Shown one piece after another: positions 55,476 to 64,000 of a stretch of 64,000 nt of DNA. Below the pieces are notes generated by a model. It saw only the letters and a list, made by a program, of their open reading frames with translations, was not told the origin of the DNA and ran no database searches. The DNA lies in the NCBI RefSeq assembly GCF_914767665.1, contig NC_059503.1, positions 54,180,852 to 54,244,851 of the forward strand, read 5' to 3'. This stretch comes from Harmonia axyridis. Lineage: Eukaryota; Arthropoda; Insecta; Coleoptera; Coccinellidae. Every line of letters starts with the position of its first letter. Positions within the stretch are counted from its first letter, which is position 1. A program made the position numbers and the translations under genes.

Positions 55476-55754
55476 GTAAGTTAAGGACATTCAGAATTAC
55501 GGGTGTCATTCATGAGTGTATGAATAATTAATCAAATTAAATTTGATATGTGCATTGGAATGCGAATTCCTACTTCTTCGAACGAAGCATTTTTTTAAAT
55601 AGCTTCTTGAAACTCGTCAGTCGGCTCTGCCGCACCATATATTACCGAAAATAACAGGTGCCTTTTTTAGCTGCATGAGAAGTTTCGATGGTTGTTTTCT
55701 ATGGTTCACCAGTTGAGAATTTCAAACTGTGTTGACTGTGACTGTGTTGATAGT

Positions 55755-56055
55755 AAGGTTTGGCAATTTATCATGAATCGTTTAACTCCAGAACAAAGCT
55801 TCCAAATTGTAGAAATTCAAATTGAACAAATATGTTTGTTCGTGAATTTCATAGCGCAGTTCGTCCATTTTACAATCAACATAATCAGCCTAGTTAGCAA
55901 ACAATTCGTGCAGTTATCTCGCACTAATTTTAGTCTCCTCGATTCAAAACCATCAACAATACAAAAAATTGGGCGTACCGAGGAGAAAAGTGCTGCTGTA
56001 GCACGAGGTATAGAAGAAAACGCCGAAATGTATACAAAAACCATTTCCTCTAAAT
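55755..56055 (+). pseudogene. DD41D transposase N-terminus (helix-turn-helix domain), diverged
   Basis: From ATG at 55773: MNRLTPEQSFQIVEIQIEQ, then a one-base shift to MFVREFHSAVRPFYNQHNQP, a stop, QTIRAVIS, back to TNFSLLDSKPSTIQ and RTEEKSAAVARGIEENAEM. These are the two helix-turn-helix units and linker of the DD41D transposase, which copies 1-3 lack. It shows what the deleted N-terminus of this family looked like. Nothing of the catalytic domain follows. Confidence 0.8.
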
Positions 56056-56134
56056 TTATATACTTACTAGAGTTTAAAAGTGGTTCATATCGTTTTAGAG
56101 TGTTTGGGTGATTATTGAGTTTTTCAATGCAATT

Positions 56135-57062
56135 ATGTCTGGCAATAGATTGTCAATGTTCAATAGAGCAAGAATAGTGGCTTTGGATGATGAGAGTCTG
56201 TCGAATCATAAAACCGCTGATAGACTAAGGATTCCCCGTACTTCAATTATCCATATAGTGCATTTGTAGCAGGAAACCAACACAGTTCACTGAAGACCTG
56301 GAACTGGGAGTCACTAATTCGAGATATGTACTTCAGAATCGAACCATAACAGTCTCAGCTGTCCGAACCGAACCCATTCAAAAAGAACGTTTGATCGTTT
56401 AATTTCCAGTACCACAATAGAGCAAAGACTAACTAGAGCCAATATGCGATCCAGCAGACCATTAAGAGTATCCAGGTTACTTCCCAGACACATAGCAACT
56501 CCCTAAATTGGGCACAGGAACACAGGGATTGGCTGTTGGGTCAATGGCGAAATGTTTTTTTGTCGGACGAAACCAGACTTATTTTAGTTAGTGATAGACG
56601 ACGACACAAAGTTTGGAGAGGGTCAGGGCAACAGGAAAGACTACCTTTTGCCAGAGAAGTCGTTTCATACCAAGGACGATCAGAAATGTTTTGGGGAGGC
56701 ATAATGCATGATCATTTTACTCACTTATTTCCATTCTAGAATCTAGGCACTATGATGGGGGATAAATATGTTCGAAACATTTTTGAACCTATCATTTATC
56801 CTCTCCGACATAAAATTGGAGCCAATTCCATTTTTATGGATGACGATGCTAGGCCCCCTCGCACGAGAAGAATACAAAATGTACTACGCATTGCGAATAT
56901 TCAAAGATTACCGTGGCCAGCAAAGTCGCCAAACATGAACCCTATGGAGCACATGTGGGATTATGTTGAACGGGCAATCTCAAACAGAATTAATCCTCCT
57001 AGTGCCCTACAGGAACCCATAATAGCAGCCCAAGAAGAATGGAATAACACCCCAACGGAATA
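56135..57062 (+). pseudogene. Tc1-like transposase (DD34E), almost full length, broken frames
   Basis: Starts MSGNRLSMFNRARIVALDDE, then the helix-turn-helix ADRLRIPRTSIIHIV and RPGTGSH-like linker. The catalytic core is in two open frames: NVFLSDETRLILVSDRRRHK (first D), MFWGGIMHDHF, YVRNIFEPIIYPLRHKIGAN, FMDDDARPPRTRRIQNVLRI (second D), and LPWPAKSPNMNPMEHMWDYV (E in M-E-H-M-W). I count 34 residues between second D and E. Some conserved residues are changed (D-D-N to D-D-D, H to P) and stops interrupt 56280-56500 and 56740. The C-terminus ends EEWNNTPTE. TIRs not identified. Confidence 0.88.
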
Positions 57063-57194
57063 ACGGATACCATTAACTCCCTTATTGTTTACATGCGCAT
57101 GCGCTTTAGCACTTTACTTCATAACAGGACAGACCGAATATTAATGCATTTTTGATTTCGCTCTGAAGTAGTTGTCTTCTAAAATTTTATCATC

Positions 57195-57375
57195 AATAAA
57201 ACAAGTGGTTACTCTTTTTTTCTAGTACTCGAGCTTTCGGAATGATGTTATTCCTTTATCAGGAGCAGCTGTGAAACAATTAAACATTTAAACATTTTAC
57301 AGCTGCTTCTGATGAAGGAATAAAATCATTCCGAAAGCTCGAATATTAGAAAAAAAGAGTAACCACTTGTTTTAT
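57195..57375. mobile_element. Compact hairpin element (MITE-like)
   Basis: Arms 57195-57272 and 57298-57375 are inverted, sharing ATAAAACAAGTGGTTACTCT, GCTTTCGGAATGAT, TATTCCTT and CAGCTGT with a few mismatches, around a 25-base AT spacer. Total 181 bp. The outermost bases are ATAAAAC / GTTTTAT. No ORF. It lies 90 bases before the jockey fragment. Confidence 0.8.
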
Positions 57376-57464
57376 TTACTGCTGTCCCATTAAAGCCCAA
57401 ATCTTAGTATAATTAAATAGTCGATTACACAATTATCCAAATTGGAATAAGTGGTTTTCTTCTT

Positions 57465-58224
57465 TATTTCAGTTTCTTTCCCCAAGGAAGTGTGTTAGGC
57501 CCATTTCTCTATTTACTATATACATCGGACCTACCAACAACTAGACACAAAACAATAGGAAGATTCGCTGATGACACTACCATAATTGCATTGCATGAGG
57601 ACCCAGCAACAGCTTCAAACTTGGTTCAAGAATACCTGGATGAACTGCAGATTTGGATGAAGAAATGGAAGATAAAAGTAAATGAAACCAAGTCAAAACT
57701 GGTTGACTTTACATTGAGAAGAGAACTCTGCCCTAAAATCAAATTCAATAATATAGAAATCCCAAATGCAACAACAGCAAAATACCTTGGCTTTCACTTG
57801 AACTTGAAGCTAAATTGGAGAGAGCATATTTAAAAAAAAAAGGAAGCAGATTGAATTGAGAATTAAAGATATTCACTGGCTTATCGGACGAAGATCCAAG
57901 CTGTCACTGAAAAACAAGTTTTTGTTGTATAAAACAAAAATTGTTCCAATATGGACATACGGGATCGAAATCTGGGGATGCGCAAGCAAGTCCAGCATAG
58001 CTTTGGTTCAAAGAACGCAGTTCAAAGCATTGAGAATGATAGCAGACGCCCCATGGTATGTAACAAACCAGACCCTACATGAAGACCACAACATACCTTA
58101 TGTTGAAGAAGTCATCAAATTCAGAAGCCAAAGACACCACACAAGAATGGAAAACCACTTGAACAGCCTACTACAACCACTACTTATGACGAACACCTCA
58201 CCAAGAATATTAAAGAGACATTGA
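57465..58224 (+). pseudogene. Jockey-clade LINE, RT central and C-terminal part
   Basis: Reads FPQGSVLGPFLYLLYTSDLP (motif B), IGRFADDTTIIALH (motif C, F-A-D-D), IWMKKWKIKVNETKSKLVDF, TAKYLGFHLNLKLNWREHI (Y-L-G box), a run of ten A that shifts the frame, then GRRSKLSLKNKFLLYKTKIV, WTYGIEIWGCASKSS, DAPWYVTNQTLHEDHNIPYV and a stop at 58223. The A-P-W-Y-V-T-N-x-x-L-H-x-D box is diagnostic for jockey relatives and is shared with 9700-10459. Only the A-run breaks the frame over 750 bases. Confidence 0.9.
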
Positions 58225-59558
58225 CCAGCTGATCTATTTGAATAATGAGTTTCTCTCACTGTAGAGAGGCTTTTACCGCTATCTTTCAGGACATTTTTGA
58301 TTTGTTAACATGTTATTTTATAGAATAGTAATTCTGATTGTTAACTATTGGATTATGATAAAAAAATTCAGTTTCTGGTAAACATTGTATTGGACACTAT
58401 TTTTCGTTTGTATTTTTTTTTGTTCAGTTAAGATTAAATTCAGCTATTGCATTGGTTACAAAAACTAATTAAATGTATTTTGTAATACACTACTTCACTG
58501 ATATTGATAGTGTTTCATTTCGGCAAACATAAGGGGGTCCAAGAATTTTGGCGATGTGTGTATATTTTCTTCTGCCTGAACAATTAATCTCCGATGGGTC
58601 TTTCTCTTAGAGTACATTAAAAAACCTCTTCTTGCGCAGACAATACGAATAATCAGCAATATTTGACCATACATTAGAATTATTTTTTATAGTTCTTAAG
58701 CTGTTGAAGAAACTCCCATTAAAACAAAATGCAAATATGAAGAAGTTATTATCATAAACTAATTTTGGTCCCGAAACACTAGATCTATTACCCCAAGTAA
58801 ATTTTCTTGTCACATACAGGACCAACGTCATCGCGAAAGCATCAAGACGAAATTATAAATAGCTCTCGTCTCACTCTTAACAATTTTCAATTTTCCATTT
58901 CATTTCCATTTTTATTCACGCGCGAAACATTCCCAATTGGACCAGAATTCTTGCGATAGAGCGACACATAATTTATATGCATCGAGGATTGAGCTATTCG
59001 GCCCATTTTAAAGCTGGGGCCGTTTCGGCCATCTATCCGATAGAAATGTAGAGTAACGGTCCTTGTTTATGGGGATTATCTGTAAGTTTAATCCGGCGCT
59101 CTAGTTCCACTTTCGTAATGTATCGCGCACTAATTGTGGATTGTACAGTCGGTATTATGTAGAGGTCGATGTCTGAATTCTATATTAGGGCCTAAACACT
59201 CACTCCGGGCTTCGAAATTTGAATGCCGAATCCATTTGTGGAAAATTTATTTCTACCTTTTATACTTTACTTGGCGTCGACTGAATGATGTTCTTCACGG
59301 CTTTTAATTCATTTTTAGATTTTCATAGGAGCTATAAGATGAACACTTTGGTTTAGTTTCAAACACTTCTCAATATTTTTTACAATAGCTGTAACCAAGT
59401 GCACTCTGTGCACCCAGTGGTTATGTGGTCACTGAGTGTGCAAAGTCAGAAGCGCATAGCAGAAATGAGAAAACAGAAGTGATCGCTAAGAACATCTCTT
59501 TCACACTAAATATTCTGTAGTGAACAACGGCCTTCTGCAGATTTATATCGATATATCA
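58225..59558. other. Unassigned sequence
   Basis: The first part is probably LINE 3' UTR. 58860-59340 is a mixed-composition region without recognised motif. Confidence 0.35.
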
Positions 59559-60345
59559 GATGTAGTTAAAAGAAAACCACTATTTATCTAATAGATGGCT
59601 TTAGTTTTCTGTATCTCGCGTTGTGTAAGTCCGATCGGGTTCTACTAGATGGCGTTAGAAAGACGAGATTTCGTACTACAAAAACATTTTTGACAGTTTT
59701 GTGATTAGTTGACTCAATTTATCTGGAGTCCGCGCCAAAAAATGGATGCTAGAAAAGAGGAAGTACGTGATATTTTACAGTTTTCACTTCGATACAAGCG
59801 AAAATGCATTCCAGGCGACTGAAAATGCAAATAGTGTTTATGATCCTGATATTTTAAGAGCCAATCACGCGCAATATTGGTTTCGTCGATTCTGTTCCGA
59901 TAATTTGATGTCAAAGATGCACCACGCAGTGGAAAGGCATTTGTCGAAAATGTCGCTGAAATCATGGACATCCGACCGTCGTGTACGCACTATTTCGATT
60001 CTTCTTCTTCTTTAGCCATCTTTCATCCAGTGTTTTCTATGCTTCTCTGTCTTTTGCTGTTCTCATCCATTGCTTGCCGGCTACATCGACTATGTCGTCT
60101 ATCCATCTTTTTCTCGGTCTTCCTATGCTTCTTTTTGTTTTTCGAGGTCTCCAAAACGTCACTTTGTGTGACCATCTCTGCACACTCTGCCTTGTAACAT
60201 GTGCCACCCACTTCCACTTAAGTTTCGCTTTTCTACTGATGATGTCAGTTACCCTGGTTTTTTTTCGTATTTCGGTGTTCGGAATTCTGTCTCTCAAGCT
60301 TATACCCAGCATAATCCTTTCCATGGCCCTTTTGTTGAGAAATAT

Positions 60346-60540
60346 CAGCGCTACAAATCATTAAGAAGAAGAAGAAGTTGATTTTATGTTTACATGAATA
60401 TGTAGTTTTAGGTTAAGTATTGATTCTATGATGTAGACAGTGGCTGCCGATAAAAACTGAACTATAAGAGAAATGTTATAGGGATTTGGATATAATAAAA
60501 GCTTCACAAGTAGTATAAAATTTGTTATAATTATCAACTA
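60346..60540. other. Unassigned sequence between RTE part and fold-back
   Basis: Includes (AAG)n at 60364-60378, the mirror of the (CTT)n at 59999-60016. Origin unclear. Confidence 0.4.
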
Positions 60541-61217
60541 TACAGGGTGGCCATTTGAAAACGAAACAGACGAGATTACAGACGAAATAAAGTTTTTCGA
60601 TAGAAATGCTCGGAGGGTTGATTTCTGTTTCGAGGGGGACAACTTAAGATGTAGGTTACGGACGCATAGCGCTTCAACCCTTGCTACTACAACCCTCACC
60701 CCCAAATTTTGAATAGGGAAGATGGGGTGAGTGATACCTCATTTGAAAGGTATTTTTATACTGATTTCAGCACAGTAATTGTTTTTTCATTTTATGCATT
60801 AGTTCTCGAAATATTCATGCGTTAGTTAGTTAGGAAGGAAGCCACAGTCATGGTTGTTTTGAAGCTCAAAATGTCGATTTTTCACAAAACACTACAAGTG
60901 CCATGAAAACACCACTTCATTTTCAAATACTTAGTTAAGAATATTTCGAGAACTAATGCATAAAATGAAAAAACAATTACTGTGCTGAAATCAGTATAAA
61001 AATACCTTTCAAATGAGGTATCACTCACCCCATCTTCCCTATTCAAAATTTAGGGGTGAGGGTTGTAGTAGCAAGGGTTGAAGCGCTATGCGTCCGTAAC
61101 CTACATCTTAAGTTGTCCCCCTCGAAACAGAAATCGACCTGTCCGAGAATTTTTATCGAAAAACTTTATTTCGTCTGTAATCTCGTCTGTTTCGTTTTCA
61201 AATGGCCACCCTGTATA
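60541..61217. mobile_element. Fold-back element with TACAGGGTGGCC ends and closely matching arms
   Basis: Left arm about 60541-60829 and right arm about 60940-61217 are inverted and nearly identical (TACAGGGTGGCCATTTGAAA, CAGACGAGATTACAGACGAA, GGACGCATAGCGCTTCAACC, AGATGGGGTGAGTGATACCT, GAACTAATGCATAAAATGAA). Few differences suggest recent arm formation or conversion. The centre is about 110 bases. Flanks TATA on both sides overlap the ends. No ORF of note. Confidence 0.88.
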
Positions 61218-62463
61218 TAAAACCTTTGAGTTACTCTCAGTTATTCTGCCACTTTTTTCCATATTGCCATAGTTTTTAAATCATAAGTTGCCACTGGTAA
61301 TATACAGCTATAAGTGCGTATAAGTGTAGAGGAATATTTTTGTCCTTAAAGAGGAAACTCAGTTTGCCGAAGGCTGCCCATGCTAAGCGTATTCTTCTCC
61401 CAATTTCCAATATTTGATTTTCTTTTCCATTTTTAATAATATGACCCAAATATACACATTGTTCCACCTTCTCTATGATTATGTTATCTTTAGTGATATC
61501 TTCCTGACTATGGCTCATTATCTTCGTTTTGTCAAGATTCATTCTTAGTCCTATTTCCTTTGACTTTTCATTTAGGTCGTGTAGCATCGATTTCAATTCA
61601 TGGATGTCTGTGCTTATGAGCTATTTCGTCCGATTCGATTGCCAGGAGCTAAAGATTCCTCAAAAAACCGTTTGGAACCATTCGCATAATGCTGATGCCA
61701 AAAAGAAGTTCGAAGTATGGGTACCACACCAGTTAACGCAAAAAACCTCTTGGACCGAATTTCCATCTGCGAATCGCTGCTGAATCGCAACAATATCGAC
61801 CCATTTTTGAATCGGTTGGTGACTGGTGATGAAAAGAGGATCACTTACGACAACGTCAAGAAAAAATAGTCGTGGTCGATACGCAGTGAGCCGGCGCAAA
61901 CGATGGCCAAGTTAGGATTAACGGCCAGGAAGGTTTTGCTGCAGGTTTGGTGGAATAAGCAGTGAATTTTCCACTATGAACCATGCTCCCCTACGACACA
62001 ACTGTTAACTTGGAACTATACTGTCAACAATTGAGCTGTCTGAAGGAAGCAATCGCCTAGAAGCGGCCAGCTTTGGCCAATAGGAGAGAAATAAAATTGT
62101 TGTTCATCAAGACAACGCCAGACCATACGCATCGATATTGACTCGCCAGAAGCTCCGAGAGCTTGGTTGGAAAGTTCTTATGCATCCACCAAATGATTAC
62201 TATCTGTTCCTGTCCATGGCGAACAATTTGGCTGGTGAAAAATTCACTTTAAAAGGGAGAGGCTTGTGAAAATCGACTATCTCAATTTTTTGCCAATAGG
62301 GACAAGGGTTTCAATGAGAGAGGCATAGTGATATTTCCTTCAAAATGGCAGCAAGTTATCGAACAAAACGGCGCATATTTGACATAGATTGTATCATTTC
62401 TATTCCTACTATGGTAATTAAAAGCTTTGCTTTTCATAAAAAATAATGAATTTCTTTTTACTA

Positions 62464-62680
62464 CACTCTCAGAGTAATAAACACAGATAGAGGGAGCATA
62501 TGTCATCTTCAGTGAGCAAATTTTGTCCCAACATGAACTATTGAATGAAATTTGACATGAAGCGCCCGGAAATGAAGACATATCAGTGATATGATATTTC
62601 ACTCAATTCGCGAGTTGCTCCACAAAGAACGCACTTTTTATGTCTCATAGTGAAGCAGCGTTTCCTATTAACTCAAAATA
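62464..62680 (+). mobile_element. Family R-A, copy d, partial
   Basis: Starts CTCTCAGAGTAATAAACACAG and includes TCAGTGAGCAAATTTTGTCC, ATTTCACTCAATTCGCGAGT, CCACAAAGAACGCAC and TATGTCTCATAGTGAAGC. It overlaps or abuts the right end of the mariner. The far half is missing. Confidence 0.7.
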
Positions 62681-62889
62681 TATCGAAATAATTACCTAAA
62701 TACACATTCTGAAAATCTCAATTTTAATGAGAGTTAACTCTACATTGGCTTTATGACTTATTTTTAATATTCTCTCGGGAAGGTTTTGAACGAAACAAGA
62801 CACATTAAATGGAAGAAAAATTCAGGATTTCACCGAATCTTATGTGAAAGAAGAGAAATAAACAATTTTCAAAATACTGGAATGCTGAT
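62681..62889. other. Unassigned sequence
   Basis: Nothing recognisable. Confidence 0.35.
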
Positions 62890-63913
62890 AAGTGATTTAA
62901 TACTTGGTATTTCCACCCCTTGCCTTAATTACAGCTCGGCAACGACGGTTCATAATCAAAATGTTCTGATCTAATCCTCCTCAGATCTTCTCAGTTGGAT
63001 TCCTTAGTATTAAGAGTAGCTGGATGATTTTCTGAACTTCTCAGCCTTCTATTGAGGTTGTCCCAAACCAGCTCAATCGGATTGAGATCTGGACTTCTTG
63101 CTGGCCATTCCATTCGAGAGACTTCAACCTCTTCAAGTTACTCCTGAACGATGCGCGCACGATGGAGTCTGGCATTATCGTCCATTAAATGAAATTTTCA
63201 CCAATGTATGGGGCACATGGCACTACATGCCCTTCAAGAATGTTCCTTATATACCTATCAGCCTTCATAGCTCCATTATCAACGACCACTAGGTCTGTGC
63301 GAGCAGTCAAAGATATTCCACCCCATACCATAATCGATCCTCCCCCGAAACCAGTGGTATTCAGGAAATTGCACTGAGCATATCTTTCATGTGGACGTCT
63401 GTATACAAGGGAACTTCGATCATAATGGTAGAGGCAGAATCTAGACTCATCTGTGAAGAGAACTCTTTCCCTATCAGCCTCTTCCCAATGGATGTGCTCT
63501 GTCGCAAAATCCAAACCCGCCCTTCGATGGGCTGGGGTAAGAGCTGGGCCTCTTGTCGCGACACGAGACCTTAAATCATATTCTCTGAGGCGATTTCTTA
63601 TTGTCTGAGTGCTAATTTGCATCCCATGAGTTTGCTCAAGCTGATTTTGAAGGAGGCGAGCGGTTGCAAACCGTTGTCTCAACGAAGAAACTGTCAAGTA
63701 ACGTTCTTGAATGGCAGTTGTTACCCGTGGTCTACCCTGTCCTGGTCCTCGAACATTCATACCTGTCTCCCTGAATCGCTGCAACATTCTGGACACACTT
63801 GTATGGGAAACTCCAAACCTTTCTGCAATTCTTCTGTATGTCCACCCTTCTTCTCGCAAAACTACCGCTTGGGCACATTCCTCTTGGGTCAAATTGCGTA
63901 TTTCGCGTTGCAT
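62890..63913 (-). pseudogene. Tc1-like transposase (DD34E), only a few lesions
   Basis: From ATG at 63913 an open frame of 242 codons reads MQREIRNLTQEECAQAVVLR, a helix-turn-helix (TYRRIAERFGVSHTSVSRML), GPGQGRPRVTT (the G-R-P-R linker), RLREYDLRSRVATRGPALT, VLFTDESRFCLYHYDRSSLV (first D), GGGSIMVWGGIS and DRYIRNILEGHVVPCAPYIG. It ends at 63185 by a one-base shift. The next frame gives MDDNARLHRARIVQE (second D), a stop, VEVSRMEWPARSPDLNPIEL (E in P-I-E-L) and VWDNLNRRLRSSENHPATL, finishing near GKGWKYQ. I count 34 residues between second D and E. All three catalytic residues and the DNA-binding part are conserved. This is the best-preserved transposase here. The right TIR would lie at 63930-64000 or beyond the window. 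Confidence 0.92.
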
Positions 63914-64000
63914 AGCGATCGAGTGTAGAACATCAAACGAAAGAAAAACTATTGATCACTAGAATTGATCGAGAACAACTGATTTCAGAATGGAGCCAAT
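63914..64000. other. 5' flank of the Tc1 element at the window edge
   Basis: Expected to contain the 5' UTR and perhaps the TIR of the Tc1 element. The other TIR was not identified, so the boundary cannot be fixed. Confidence 0.4.

Larger units (their letters stand above)
59997..61620 (-). pseudogene. RTE-type LINE fragment inserted in the mariner, itself interrupted
   Basis: Minus strand, first part (61620 to about 61223): DIHELKSMLHDLNEKSKEIG, LRMNLDKTKIMSHSQ, EQCVYLGHIIKNGKENQILE, IGRRIRLAWAAFGKLSFL, then LPVATYDLKTMAIWKKVAE, a stop and LRVTQR. The second part (about 60345 to 59997) resumes KRAMERIMLGISLRDRIPNT, EIRKKTRVTDIISRKAKLKW, WRPRKTKRSIGRPRKRWIDD and VAGKQWMRTAKDRE, then a (GAA)n tail at 59999-60016. 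The two parts join within a codon or two of each other, so they are probably one element. The flanking mariner sequence shows TATTTCGATT-like bases on both sides, a likely target duplication. Confidence 0.85.
59559..62468 (+). pseudogene. Mariner (cecropia/Hsmar1-like) split by an RTE-type LINE
   Basis: The left end AGATGTAGTTAAAAG at about 59558 and right end CTTTTTACTACACT near 62467 match the TIR of the mariner at 15357-16514. The first half (to about 59996) encodes DARKEEVRDILQFSLRYKRK and, in shifting frames, VYDPDILRANHAQYWFRRF, NLMSKMHHAVERHLSKM and SDRRVRTIS. The second half (from about 61620) continues CQELKIPQKTVWNHSHNADA, FEVWVPHQLTQKTSW, LLNRNNIDPFLNRLVTGDEK (first D), FIKTTPDHTHR-like (second D region, H-Q-D-N-A in frame), LGWKVLMHPPND and GERGIVIFPSKWQQVIEQNG. 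The third D region is deleted. Several stops. Confidence 0.88.

Noticed and set aside
59981..60364. 127-codon plus-strand hydrophobic frame
   Set aside because: Shadow of the RTE C-terminal frame on the opposite strand.
1..64000. tRNA, rRNA or CRISPR array
   Set aside because: No tRNA-like A and B boxes with a cloverleaf, no rRNA sequence and no regularly spaced repeats were seen by eye. A tRNAscan run would be decisive.

Overview
This looks like a non-coding stretch of an AT-rich arthropod genome, most likely insect. It contains single-exon transposase relics of the mariner, Tc1 and DD41D types, non-LTR retrotransposon tails, a Penelope-like RT, long fold-back elements and decayed THAP and YqaJ fragments. 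There is no bacterial-type gene organisation, no convincing rRNA or tRNA, and no complete host gene. I cannot name the species. Nearly all recognisable coding sequence is dead transposable-element sequence. A few GC-richer islands (about 6.64-6.90, 17.70-17.87, 36.1-36.4, 40.7-41.0 and 43.8-44.1 kb) could be host exons or regulatory DNA, but none gives a named gene.

Layout. 0-15 kb: a YqaJ-nuclease relic at the left edge, a 1.2-kb TA-flanked element packed with TTCTCGACCA-type subterminal repeats, a TIR element (family R-A) split by an 870-bp fold-back, a jockey-type RT, a gag-like relic, and a 1.57-kb fold-back starting TGTACAGGG. 15-32 kb: a nearly full-length but dead mariner, a complex repeat array (family R-B), three DD41D-transposon pieces, two copies of one CR1/Daphne-like LINE, a THAP exon relic, a mariner and LINE nested in an R-B copy, and two further LINE tails. 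33-44 kb: mariner, LINE and Tc1 relics, including a Tc1/LINE chimeric ORF and a DD41D element inserted precisely at a TA inside an older mariner. 44.4-45.2 kb: a long inverted repeat whose central spacer carries a sequence matching the hammerhead self-cleaving ribozyme core. 45-51 kb: a decayed transposase, a tandem duplication, a LINE, and a perfect 63-bp palindrome with a TTA target-site duplication. 53.8-54.3 kb: Penelope-like RT. 55-64 kb: DD41D, Tc1 and jockey pieces, a three-level nest (mariner split by an RTE-type LINE, itself apparently split by a fold-back), and a Tc1 transposase with only a few lesions.

The genes do not form a pathway. The coherent stories are transposon biology: order of nested insertions, deletion derivatives that keep their TIRs, fold-back elements sharing CAGGGTG ends, and a candidate catalytic RNA embedded in a fold-back. 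The hammerhead candidate is the observation I would test first.
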